Source: Limnohabitans sp. Rim8 (lineage in GTDB: Bacteria; Pseudomonadota; Gammaproteobacteria; Burkholderiales; Burkholderiaceae_C). From it: 64,000 nucleotides of DNA. The position numbers and the translations under genes are program-made. The notes beneath the pieces are model-generated. The model made no database searches. It saw nothing but the letters and a program-made list of their open reading frames with translations, and was not told the origin of the DNA. Location: contig CAMDFK010000018.1 of assembly GCA_945897465.1 (NCBI GenBank), positions 1 to 64,000 of the forward strand, given 5' to 3'. Shown here piece after piece: positions 54,751 to 63,184 of the stretch. Position 1 is the stretch's first letter, and each line of letters starts with the position of its first letter.

Positions 54751-56187
54751 TCAAACCAACTCGAACATCGCCATGCTCTCCACATGGGCCGTGTGCGCAA
54801 ACATATTGATGACCCCCGCGGCCACGCAGCGGTAACCCGCACGGTGCACCAAAATGCCCGCATCCCGGGCCAGCGTGGCGGGGTTGCAGCTCACATACAC
54901 AATCCGCTGGGGCGGTGTCCAGCCTTGGCGCAGGTCCAGGTTTTCATATAACTCGGCCAAGGCCTTGCTCAGGGCAAAAGCGCCTTCACGAGGCGGGTCC
55001 ACCAGCCATTTGTCGGCGCTGCCATCGGCCACCAGCATCTCGGGTGTCATCTCGAACAAGTTGCGCGCCACAAATTGCGTGGGCGCCAAGGGCTGGCCTT
55101 CGGGCCGGGTGGCTTGGTTGCGGGCGTAGTTGTCGCGTGAACGCGCGACCAGCGTTTCGGCCCCTTCAATACCCAGCACTTCCCCCGCTTGGGTCGCCAG
55201 GGGCAAGCTGAAGTTGCCTAAACCACAGAACCAGTCGATCACCCGCTCGGTCTTTTGTGCCTTCAAGAGACGCAGCGCACGGGCCACGAGCACGCGGTTG
55301 ATGAAAGGGTTGACCTGGGTGAAGTCGGTGGGTCGAAATGGCATGGTGATGCCAAAGTCGGGCAGACCGTAACTCAGTTGCGCCCCACCCTCGTCCAACA
55401 AATGCACCGTGTCCGGGCCTTTGGGCTGCAGCCACCACTGCACCTGGTGCTCGGCAGCAAACGCCCGCAACAGGGCTTTGTCACCCTCGCTCAAGGGCTC
55501 CAAGTGGCGCAGCACCAGGGCCGTGACTTCGTCGCCGCACGCCAGCTCCAACTGGGGCAGGGTTTCGCGAGCTTCCATCTGCCCAATCAGGGTGCGCAAT
55601 GGCAGCAGCATCCGGCTGACATGGGGCGGCAGAACCGGGCACACCTTCATGTCCGCGATGTATCGGCTTTTGCGTTCGTGAAAGCCGATCAGCACTTCTC
55701 CTTTTTTGATCACGTAGCGCACCGACAAGCGGGCGCGGTAGCGGTAGCCCCAAGTAGGCCCCTCGATCGGGCGCAGCAAAGTTTCAGATTTGACCTTGCC
55801 CAGGTGCCAGAGGTTGTCTTCGAGCACGCGCTGTTTAATGGCCACCTGGGCCGAGGCCTCCAAGTGCTGCATCTTGCAGCCGCCGCAGGCCCCCGAATGC
55901 AAGCCGAAATGCGGGCAGCCCGGCCGCACGCGTTGGGAGGATTCGCGGTGAATCTGGGTGACAGTACCCTGCTCCCAGTTGTTCTTTTTGCGGTGCACGT
56001 TGACCGACACCCACTCGAAAGGCAAAGCGCCTTCGATGAACACGACTTTGCCATCAGGTCGGCGGGCGATGCCTTGGGCATCCATGTCCAGGGAGCCGAC
56101 ACGCAGCCAACCCTCGGGCAGGTCGGCGCTGGAGTGGCTGGCTTCGTCGGCGTGGGCTTGGGATAGGGAAATGTCTGGATCGCTCAT
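54751..56187 (-). CDS. rlmD: 23S rRNA (uracil(1939)-C5)-methyltransferase RlmD
   Basis: SAM-dependent RNA methyltransferase (RumA), 478 residues. An N-terminal TRAM domain is followed by the iron-sulfur site [18 protein letters not shown], with another Cys in KVCPVLPPH; the catalytic domain has [17 protein letters not shown] (SAM), LVDPPREGA and the nucleophile Cys in [14 protein letters not shown]. The start is ATG 56187. It follows nlpD by 91 bases in the direction of transcription, the position often held by rpoS in other Proteobacteria. Confidence 0.95.
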   Translation of the reverse strand: MSDPDISLSQAHADEASHSSADLPEGWLRVGSLDMDAQGIARRPDGKVVFIEGALPFEWVSVNVHRKKNNWEQGTVTQIHRESSQRVRPGCPHFGLHSGACGGCKMQHLEASAQVAIKQRVLEDNLWHLGKVKSETLLRPIEGPTWGYRYRARLSVRYVIKKGEVLIGFHERKSRYIADMKVCPVLPPHVSRMLLPLRTLIGQMEARETLPQLELACGDEVTALVLRHLEPLSEGDKALLRAFAAEHQVQWWLQPKGPDTVHLLDEGGAQLSYGLPDFGITMPFRPTDFTQVNPFINRVLVARALRLLKAQKTERVIDWFCGLGNFSLPLATQAGEVLGIEGAETLVARSRDNYARNQATRPEGQPLAPTQFVARNLFEMTPEMLVADGSADKWLVDPPREGAFALSKALAELYENLDLRQGWTPPQRIVYVSCNPATLARDAGILVHRAGYRCVAAGVINMFAHTAHVESMAMFELV

Positions 56188-56278
56188 GCCCTGATTGTCT
56201 CAGGATAGGAGAGCATTCTTGCGGGCCCGGCATTCAGTCCCACAGCATGGTGTGAAGCTGTGCCCGCAGCCCCGCAAC

Positions 56279-57145
56279 TCATCGCGCAGGCAGGTATTTG
56301 GCCGGGTCCACTGGTTTGCCTTGACGGCGGATCTCGAAATGGAGTTTGACGCGGTCGGCATCGGTCTTGCCCATTTCAGCAATCTTCTGGCCCTTGCGCA
56401 CTTTCTGGTCTTCCTTCACCAGCAAGGCTTGGTTGTGGGCATAGGCTGTCAAAAAGGTGTTGTTGTGCTTGAGAATGATCAGGTTGCCATATCCGCGCAA
56501 GCCTGCACCAGCGTAAACGACCTGACCGTCGGCGGCAGCGAGAACCGGGTCACCTGCTTTGCCGGCAATGTCCAAACCCTTGTTTTTGGTCTCATCAAAC
56601 CCACCGATCACACTGCCACTGGCGGGCCATGCAAAACCCAATCCCTCGTCATTGGCAGTGGGTCCAGTTGGTAAAGGTGGCGCAGGCGACACAGATGAAG
56701 GAGTTACAACTGGCCTGGCTGGCGGCGATGCTTCTGCACTGCCACCAATCGGCTGAACCACCACGCCACTGGCCTCGACTCTGGCGCCTGGAGGTGCCAC
56801 TCGCAAAACCTGGCCCACTTCGATCAAGTTGGCATTTGCCAGGTTGTTCCAACTGACCAGATCGCGCCAAGAATGGCCGTGGTCCAAGGCTATGCGGGTC
56901 AAGGTGTCGCCGCGTTGCACGGTGTAGTAGCCGGGTTTGCCCGCGTTTTCTGCGCCCGGCATGACCTTCACTGCCTCGGCCGCAGGCACTGCGACCGGGG
57001 CGCTCACTTTGGGGCTGGCGCCGCGTATTTCCACCGGTGCCGGCGCACGCGGGGAAGAGGAACACCCGACCACCAGCATCAGTGCCCAGACTGCGAACCA
57101 AAAGCGGGAAACTTCACGAAACATCATCCGGTGCCATTCCTTCAT
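56279..57145 (-). CDS. nlpD: Lipoprotein NlpD, activator of cell-wall amidase
   Basis: Outer-membrane lipoprotein, 288 residues, with the lipobox VVGC at about 25-28 (lipid Cys28). One LysM domain (YTVQRGDTLTRIALDHGH to GQVLRVAPP, about 72-117) binds peptidoglycan. The C-terminal M23/LytM domain lacks metal ligands: the normal HxGxD reads NKGLDI, as in E. coli NlpD, which activates AmiC and is not an enzyme. The ATG overlaps the pcm stop (ATGA). Confidence 0.94.
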   Translation of the reverse strand: MKEWHRMMFREVSRFWFAVWALMLVVGCSSSPRAPAPVEIRGASPKVSAPVAVPAAEAVKVMPGAENAGKPGYYTVQRGDTLTRIALDHGHSWRDLVSWNNLANANLIEVGQVLRVAPPGARVEASGVVVQPIGGSAEASPPARPVVTPSSVSPAPPLPTGPTANDEGLGFAWPASGSVIGGFDETKNKGLDIAGKAGDPVLAAADGQVVYAGAGLRGYGNLIILKHNNTFLTAYAHNQALLVKEDQKVRKGQKIAEMGKTDADRVKLHFEIRRQGKPVDPAKYLPAR

Positions 57146-57975
57146 GCAACGCCTGATTTTAGAGGCACAAAGTGAACCGCCTCCAAAACCTTTCGGTCAA
57201 AGCCTGAGGCGGTTTTGCGAATCACCACCAAGGCCTGCTGGCCCGAGGCGGTGACCGTGGGGGCCACCAGCCTGGCCCCCACGGCCAATTGATCCAACCA
57301 GACCGAAGGCACGTCCTCGCCACCGGCCGCCGAAATGATCCCTGCGTACGGCGCGCCTTTGGGAAAGCCCAGCATGCCGTCGCCCAGCATCAGGTGCACA
57401 TTGGGCAAACGAAAAGGCAGCAGGTTTTTTTTGGCTTTTTCGTGCAAACCACGCAGGCGCTCAATGCTGTAAACCTCGGTAGCCAAACAGCTCAGCACCG
57501 CCGCTTGGTAGCCGCATCCGGTGCCAATTTCGAGCACCCGCCCCAGCTTGCCTGGCGCATCTTGCCGCAGCAACTCGATCATGCGGGCCACCACATTCGG
57601 TTTGGAAATCGTTTGCCCCAAACCGATGGGCAAGCTGGTGTCCTCGTAAGCTTGCCCCACCAAGGCGGATTCAACAAAACGGTGCCGCTCCACTTGGCCC
57701 ATGGCCTGCAAGACCCACGGATCCTGCACACCCTGCTCGGCCAATTTGGCCACCATGCGAGCGCGCACCGTACTCGAATCCAAGCCCAGACCGCTGGACA
57801 CCGACATGGCATGCACCGCTGCAGACCGCCCCGGAGCACTGGCGGGCTGCGCTTTGTGGGCCACCTGCCCTGCTGCTGGGCGGGGATTGGCTTGGACCGG
57901 TTGTGGGCTTAAATTGGCCGCAGACCGGCCCCCGGTAGGAGGCAATTTGGCGGGAAAACTGGGCCTGGATTTCAT
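57142..57975 (-). CDS. pcm: Protein-L-isoaspartate O-methyltransferase
   Basis: Repairs isoaspartyl residues with SAM. The core has GQTISKPNVVARMIELL, the SAM-binding VLEIGTGCGYQAAVLSCL and the C-terminal LVAPTV. From ATG 57975 it has 277 residues, about 60 more than the usual 210-220, because of a Pro/Ala/Ser-rich N-terminal stretch (about 1-55). The start overlaps the surE stop (ATGA), supporting this long form, although a later start such as Met56 is possible. Confidence 0.92.
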   Translation of the reverse strand: MKSRPSFPAKLPPTGGRSAANLSPQPVQANPRPAAGQVAHKAQPASAPGRSAAVHAMSVSSGLGLDSSTVRARMVAKLAEQGVQDPWVLQAMGQVERHRFVESALVGQAYEDTSLPIGLGQTISKPNVVARMIELLRQDAPGKLGRVLEIGTGCGYQAAVLSCLATEVYSIERLRGLHEKAKKNLLPFRLPNVHLMLGDGMLGFPKGAPYAGIISAAGGEDVPSVWLDQLAVGARLVAPTVTASGQQALVVIRKTASGFDRKVLEAVHFVPLKSGVA

Positions 57976-58742
57976 GCCCCGTCCTGTGGCCACAGCCGCG
58001 CGCAGGTCTGGCTCCAGGCCTGCAGGTGATCGTGCTCGGTCAAATCCACCTTCAAAGGCGTGACCACCACATGCCCCAAATCTGCCGCATGGAAATCGGT
58101 GCCTGCACTGTCGTCCATGGCTGCACCGGCGGCGCCAATCCAGTACATGGTCTGGCCCCTGGGGTCCATCTGAGTGATGACCGGCTCGGCCGCATGCCGC
58201 CGCCCGAGGCGACACACCTTGGGCGGCTTGATCTGATCCAAAGGCAAGTTGGGGATGTTCACATTCAGCAACCAGGGGCGTGTGCCAATCAAACTCTGGT
58301 CCATCATTTGCTGGACCAAGCGCGCAACGGTGCGGGCCGCAGCATCCAGATGCGCCCAGCCTTTGTCAATTTGCGACACCGCAATGGCCGGAATGCCAAA
58401 CAAATACCCCTCCATCGCCGCGCCCACCGTGCCCGAATACAAGGTGTCGTCGCCCATATTGGCCCCGTTGTTGATGCCCGAGATCACGAGATCAGGGCGG
58501 TAGCCCAACAAACCCGTCAAAGCGATGTGGACACAGTCAGCAGGCGTGCCATTGACGTAGCGGAACCCGTTGTCGGCCCGGTTCACGTACAGCGGCGTGT
58601 GCAGGGTCAGGGCATTGGATTTGGCGCTGTTGTTGTGCTCTGGGGCCACCACTTCGACATCGGCCAAGTCCTTGAGCGCGTTGTACAAGGCCACGATGCC
58701 GTCGGCCCGAAAGCCATCGTCATTGGAGATCAGGATTTTCAT
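57972..58742 (-). CDS. surE: 5'/3'-nucleotidase SurE
   Basis: Stationary-phase survival phosphatase, 256 residues from ATG 58742 (MKILISNDDGFRADGIVAL). The metal site is NDDG with Asp8 and Asp9, then a Ser at APEHNNSAKSNALTL and an Asn in SGINNGANMGDDTLYSGTVGAA. It dephosphorylates nucleotides. First gene of surE-pcm-nlpD, all joined by ATGA overlaps. The open frame to 58835 was rejected, as the upstream residues do not belong to the fold. Confidence 0.95.
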   Translation of the reverse strand: MKILISNDDGFRADGIVALYNALKDLADVEVVAPEHNNSAKSNALTLHTPLYVNRADNGFRYVNGTPADCVHIALTGLLGYRPDLVISGINNGANMGDDTLYSGTVGAAMEGYLFGIPAIAVSQIDKGWAHLDAAARTVARLVQQMMDQSLIGTRPWLLNVNIPNLPLDQIKPPKVCRLGRRHAAEPVITQMDPRGQTMYWIGAAGAAMDDSAGTDFHAADLGHVVVTPLKVDLTEHDHLQAWSQTCARLWPQDGA

Positions 58743-58935
58743 AGTTGAGCGTTTGTTCAGTTGGCCATTGTAGGGCGATGTCGGCGCATGACAGGCCTCA
58801 CCGATGGATCCACTTTGGGGGCAAAACCGGGTCATGCAGAAGCACTGGGCAGAAGGTCGCTACGGGGACATGAAAGGCAGCGCCTGACTGCCTAAGATCA
58901 GTCTTTTGACTCTTGATTTCATTTGGAGACACGGC

Positions 58936-59910
58936 ATGCATGCTTGGCTTTGCGAGAACCCCACGGGCGTAGACGCCCTCACCTGGAAAGAACTGCCCAC
59001 CCCCACACCCGGGCCCGGCCAGGTGCTCATCCAGATTGAAGCGGCCAGCCTGAATTTTCCCGACTTGCTGATCGTGCAAAACAAATACCAGATGAAGCCC
59101 GAGTTGCCCTTTGTGCCGGGCTCCGAATACGCGGGCAAGGTGCAAGCGCTGGGCGAAGGCGTGACGCACCTGAAAGTCGGGCAGAGCGTGGCCTGTCTGT
59201 CGGGCACTGGCGGCTTTGGCACCCACACCCTGGCCCCGGCCAAACTGTGCATGCCTTTACCTGCCGGTTTTCCGGCCACCGATGGCGCGGCCTTCATCAT
59301 GACCTATGCCACCTCGCACCATGCGCTGGTGGACCGCGCCGCCCTCAAAGCGGGTGAAACCGTGCTGGTGCTCGGCGCTGCTGGCGGTGTAGGCACAGCA
59401 GCCATCCAAATTGCCAAAGCCATGGGGGCCAAAGTCATTGCGGCGGCATCCACCGACGAAAAATGCGCCCTGTGCACCACACTGGGGGCTGACACCACCA
59501 TCAACTACAGCACCCAAAACCTGCGCGAGGCCCTGAAAACCCTGACCGAGGGCAAAGGCCCCGACGTGGTGTATGACCCTGTGGGCGGCGATCTGGCCGA
59601 GCCCGCCTTCCGCTCCATCGCTTGGCGCGGGCGATACTTGGTGGTGGGCTTTGCAGGCGGCCCCATCCCCTCGCTGCCACTGAACCTGCCCTTGCTCAAG
59701 GGCGCATCGCTGGTGGGTGTGTTTTGGGGCGAATTTGCCCGGCGTGAACCACAAGCCAACGCAGCCATGATGGGCGAGCTGGCCCAGTGGTACGGCCAAG
59801 GCAAGATCAAACCCGTGCTGGACCGCACCCTGCCCATGAACGAACTCAAAGCCGCTTACACCTTGATGGGTTCGCGCAGCGTCATGGGCAAGCTGGTGAT
59901 GGTCAACTGA
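58936..59910 (+). CDS. NADPH:quinone oxidoreductase family protein (zinc-less MDR)
   Basis: Medium-chain dehydrogenase/reductase of 324 residues, from ATG 58936 with TGGAGA before it. The GroES-like N-terminal domain reads QIEAASLNFPDLLIVQNKY and LPFVPGSEYAGKVQALGEG; the NADP-binding domain has VLVLGAAGGVGTAAIQIAK. No zinc cysteines occur, as in Qor enzymes. The C-terminal SVMGKLVMV is also standard. It likely reduces quinones or enones; the substrate is not determined. Confidence 0.9.
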   Translation: MHAWLCENPTGVDALTWKELPTPTPGPGQVLIQIEAASLNFPDLLIVQNKYQMKPELPFVPGSEYAGKVQALGEGVTHLKVGQSVACLSGTGGFGTHTLAPAKLCMPLPAGFPATDGAAFIMTYATSHHALVDRAALKAGETVLVLGAAGGVGTAAIQIAKAMGAKVIAAASTDEKCALCTTLGADTTINYSTQNLREALKTLTEGKGPDVVYDPVGGDLAEPAFRSIAWRGRYLVVGFAGGPIPSLPLNLPLLKGASLVGVFWGEFARREPQANAAMMGELAQWYGQGKIKPVLDRTLPMNELKAAYTLMGSRSVMGKLVMVN

Positions 59911-59955
59911 TGGGCTGAAAACTGCCCCTTGGTAAGGGGCAGTGGCCAGAAAAAC

Positions 59956-60777
59956 ATGAAAAAAACTGAACAGATGAGCCCAGTGGTGGTGGTCACGGGT
60001 GGCGCTCGCGGCATTGGTTTGGAGATTTGCAACACGTTTTTGAAACGCGGTTACCGCGTTGCGGCCCTGGACATCGACAAGGCAACGCTTGCAAAAACCC
60101 AAGGCAATTTGAACAACCCCGGTTTCTTGGCGATTGCCTGTGATGTGTCCAAGCCTGCGCAGGTGTCTCGCGCCATGGATCGTGTCAAGAAAAAATTTGG
60201 CCGCATCGATGCCCTGGTCAACAACGCAGGCGTGGCCATTTTTAAACCGATTCTGGAGGTGACCTGGCAAGATTGGCGCGCCATCATGGACACCAATTTG
60301 GACGGCGCCTTTTGGTGCACACAGGCATGCGCCAAAGTCATGCTCAAAAACGGCGGCGGCAGTGTGGTCAACATTGCCTCCATCTCCGGACTGAGGGCCA
60401 GCACACTGCGAGTGGCCTATGGCACCAGCAAAGCGGCACTCATCCACCTCACCAAACAACAAGCTGCCGAACTGGGCGATGTGGGCATACGTGTGAACTG
60501 CGTCGCACCAGGACCGGTAGCCACCGAAATGGCCAAGCTGGTTCACAGCCAGGCCATCATCAAAGACTACCACGACACCATTCCCATGAACCGTTATGGC
60601 AGCACCGAAGAAATTGCCAACGCTGTGGCCTTTCTTTGCAGCACTGAGGCCAGTTATATCAACGGCCAAACCATTGCTGTAGACGGTGGATTTGATGCGG
60701 CGGGTGTAGGCTTGCCGACCTTGCGCAAAAGCCGCACGACTGCATCACCTTGGAGAAACGCAAAGCAATCGGGCTGA
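59956..60777 (+). CDS. SDR family oxidoreductase
   Basis: Short-chain dehydrogenase of 273 residues from ATG 59956. VVTGGARGIGLEIC is the NAD(P) site, DALVNNAGVAIF follows, and the catalytic set is Ser in ASISGL, Tyr and Lys in YGTSKAAL, then PGPVATEM. The last 20 residues (LRKSRTTASPWRNAKQ) extend beyond the usual end. Similar to 3-oxoacyl-ACP/gluconate-type reductases, but not closer assignable. Stands alone after qor, and is AT-richer than it. Confidence 0.88.
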   Translation: MKKTEQMSPVVVVTGGARGIGLEICNTFLKRGYRVAALDIDKATLAKTQGNLNNPGFLAIACDVSKPAQVSRAMDRVKKKFGRIDALVNNAGVAIFKPILEVTWQDWRAIMDTNLDGAFWCTQACAKVMLKNGGGSVVNIASISGLRASTLRVAYGTSKAALIHLTKQQAAELGDVGIRVNCVAPGPVATEMAKLVHSQAIIKDYHDTIPMNRYGSTEEIANAVAFLCSTEASYINGQTIAVDGGFDAAGVGLPTLRKSRTTASPWRNAKQSG

Positions 60778-61183
60778 AGTCACGCTGAAAAGAAAAAACC
60801 CTAGTTAGATCAACTACTTAGGGTTTGGTCTTGGCGGGCCAGAAGATACCAGATCGCAAACCGCCTAAGTTTCCCAAGAGCAAGCCGATCAAGTACTTGG
60901 GCCCCAGTTCATTATTCTAAATGTTGAGACATCTTCTTTTACCGAGAGTTTACAGATCCTCTGTGCTAAAGGCTCCGGAATTAGAACCTGCTAGGTTGTC
61001 CCACTGATCCTTTTCGACCCAAAGTGAACGGTCGCGACGCTGCCTTGGGCGGCGGTAATGCAGCGATAGCGGTCTTAGAAAGGTGCGATTCCAGCGACCG
61101 GGCTCGGCCAAAAGCCGTCCTTTGCACTTGCTCGATGCACGACCGCTCTGGGAGAGCTGTATCCCGATCAGAAGAGCTAGTTT
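60778..61183. other. Non-coding stretch between the SDR and CaiB genes
   Basis: About 400 bases without a convincing gene. At its left end lies an inverted repeat, AAACCCTA/TAGGGTTT (60796-60803 and 60819-60826), after an A-run. From about 61010 to 61180 the sequence looks like a decayed coding or intergenic repeat; an open frame at 61024-61254 has unlikely composition and runs into caiB on the other strand. No tRNA or integrase is seen. Confidence 0.5.
60793..60826 (-). terminator. Inverted repeat with T-run, probable terminator
   Basis: The 8-bp stem AAACCCTA/TAGGGTTT has a 15-base loop. On the minus strand it is followed by TTTTTTCTTTT, a good terminator for the CaiB operon although about 360 bases beyond its last gene; on the plus strand only TTT follows, but it could also stop SDR transcripts. 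Confidence 0.55.
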
Positions 61184-62395
61184 CTAATGTTGCCGAATCA
61201 CCTCGGCCGACAATAACTCAGCAATTTCCTGCTCAGAAAATCCGAACTCCCTGAGAACTGAATCGCTGTGCTCTCCGACCTGTGGTGCGCAAGATGTAGC
61301 GTGTGTTGATGGCGTTCGATTCAAGGTGACGGGTAAGCCCAAACCTGGCTGAGTACCGCCTTGACCGTCAGACACATCCATGACCATCCCGACAGCTCTT
61401 GTTTGCGGATGCTCCAGGGCTTGGCCTGCTGTGTTGAGTGGACCACATGGAACGCCCGCTTCATCCAACTGCTGGCACCAATGTTCCACTGAGCCTCCAG
61501 CCAGGACGCCAGTGATCAATTGCTCCAATTCGGCTCTATGCTGCACTCGCCGCTGCGGGTGATTGAATCGTTCATCTTCCTGCCACTCGGGATGCCCTAG
61601 AACTTCGCAGATACGCCTCCAGGCGTTGGGATTTCCTCCTCCGATCACCATGCCGCCGTCTTGGGCCTGAAACACTTGGTAGGGTGCAATCAGTGAATGA
61701 GCGGTCCCAAGTGGTGGTGTATTGTGTCCAGTCGAGAAGTAGTTGGCTGCAAGCCAATACGTTTGCTGCATGGCCGCTTGGAGCAAGGACGTTTCCACGC
61801 GCTGCCCCTCACCTGTTTTGAGCCTGTGGATGTAGGCCGCCAAAACGGCGAACGCAGCCAGGATGCCTGCGTTGGTATCTGCGATGGAGATGCCCGGTTT
61901 GACCGAAGGGCGTCCAGGTTCACCTGTAGCGCTGATGATCCCGCTGAACGCTTGCAGGATGAGATCAAAACCACCTTTTTCGGCCAATGGTCCTACGCTA
62001 CCGTACCCAGTGATTGAACAATAGATGAGCGCAGGATTGACCTCACGAACCTGCTCGTACCCCAAGCCCAGCCGATCCATGACGCCGACCCGGAAGTTTT
62101 CCGTCAACACATCGGCCTGAGCAGCCATCCGCAACAAGGCCGCCTTGCCCATGGGGTGGCGAATGTCTATGGCCAGGGAACGTTTACCACGATTGATCAT
62201 GCGAAAGGAAGGTGGCAATTCACTGTCACCCGGTTTTTGGTACTGACGCGCATCATCGCCAGACGGGAATTTCTCTATCTTGATCACTTCAGCGCCAAGA
62301 TCTGCCAGCATCAGGCCACAGGTGGGTCCCGCCATGATCTGTGCCACTTCCAGTACGCGCACCCCTTTCAAGGGCAAATGTGCGGATGTATTCAT
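61184..62395 (-). CDS. CaiB/BaiF family CoA-transferase
   Basis: Family III CoA-transferase, 403 residues. GVRVLEVAQIMAGPTCGLMLADLGAEVIKIE is the N-terminal hallmark (shown in part as LADLGAEVIKIE), ENFRVGVMDRLGLGYE follows, and the catalytic Asp is in GFDLILQAFSG. It moves CoA from one acid to another through an acyl-enzyme anhydride. The last gene of the minus-strand operon after an enoyl-CoA hydratase and a Bug receptor, it probably activates the acid imported there. Confidence 0.9.
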   Translation of the reverse strand: MNTSAHLPLKGVRVLEVAQIMAGPTCGLMLADLGAEVIKIEKFPSGDDARQYQKPGDSELPPSFRMINRGKRSLAIDIRHPMGKAALLRMAAQADVLTENFRVGVMDRLGLGYEQVREVNPALIYCSITGYGSVGPLAEKGGFDLILQAFSGIISATGEPGRPSVKPGISIADTNAGILAAFAVLAAYIHRLKTGEGQRVETSLLQAAMQQTYWLAANYFSTGHNTPPLGTAHSLIAPYQVFQAQDGGMVIGGGNPNAWRRICEVLGHPEWQEDERFNHPQRRVQHRAELEQLITGVLAGGSVEHWCQQLDEAGVPCGPLNTAGQALEHPQTRAVGMVMDVSDGQGGTQPGLGLPVTLNRTPSTHATSCAPQVGEHSDSVLREFGFSEQEIAELLSAEVIRQH

Positions 62396-62396
62396 T

Positions 62397-63179
62397 TCAA
62401 TGTCCAGTAAATCGAGGGTGCCGTTTTTCTGCGAACGCTTGCCGCCCCTCGGCGAAATCTGTACTGGCCAAGCACAGGACTTCTCTGCGTGTCAGCGCAT
62501 CGGCATTCAAATCTCCTTTGCCGATCTCACTCAGTGATGCCTTGGTGGTCGTTAACGCCAAAGGAGCGAGCAAGAAGACTTTTTGTGCGAGTTCATCGCC
62601 TGCGGCAATGATGTTTTGAGTCGTGTGCAACGCCATGAATACTCCCAACTCCCTCAGACGCTCAAAGCTCATTGCACTGGCAGTGAGGAATGCCTGTTTT
62701 GCACCATTCAATCCCAAGACTTCGACATAACGCTGCAAACCACTGGGGTAGTAGTGCAGCCCTAAAGCACAGGCAGGCATTCGAAATTCGGCACTTTCTA
62801 TACCCAGTCGCAAATCGCTGGCAAGCACCATGTCGGTTGCACCACCGTAAACACTGCCATTGACGACCGCGATGACCACTTGGGGCAATTGCGCCAGGGC
62901 ATCTACCGTTTTCTCAAACAACCGGGGATCGTGGTCTGGATCATCAAATCCACCCACGTCATAGCCTGCACAAAAAACCGGACGTTTTTGGTCCGTCGTG
63001 TCTGCCGTGATCACCACGACACGAACAGACGGGTCCTGGCCCAATTCCCTACACTGCGCCAGCAAGACATGCAAATCTTCTGTGGTCAGGCGATTCATCT
63101 TTCCGGGTCGCCGTAAAGTGATCGCGGCCACAAAGCCATCGCGATGCAAACTTGGCACTGAATCGAAAAGACTCTGCAT
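62397..63179 (-). CDS. Enoyl-CoA hydratase/isomerase family protein
   Basis: Crotonase-fold protein, 260 residues. The oxyanion-hole motifs are PVFCAGYDVGGF at about 71-82 and VNGSVYGGATDMVLASDLRLG. In place of the two catalytic Glu of hydratases the region around ASDLRLG/SAEFRMPACALGLHYYPSG does not clearly show both, so isomerase, hydrolase or decarboxylase activity is possible. The stop is only 1 base from the CaiB start, indicating one mRNA. Confidence 0.88.
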   Translation of the reverse strand: MQSLFDSVPSLHRDGFVAAITLRRPGKMNRLTTEDLHVLLAQCRELGQDPSVRVVVITADTTDQKRPVFCAGYDVGGFDDPDHDPRLFEKTVDALAQLPQVVIAVVNGSVYGGATDMVLASDLRLGIESAEFRMPACALGLHYYPSGLQRYVEVLGLNGAKQAFLTASAMSFERLRELGVFMALHTTQNIIAAGDELAQKVFLLAPLALTTTKASLSEIGKGDLNADALTRREVLCLASTDFAEGRQAFAEKRHPRFTGH

Positions 63180-63184
63180 GGCGA

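Noticed and set aside
60796-60826. The AAACCCTA/TAGGGTTT repeat as an attachment site or insertion-sequence end
   Set aside because: No integrase, transposase or second copy is in the window; a terminator explains it more simply.
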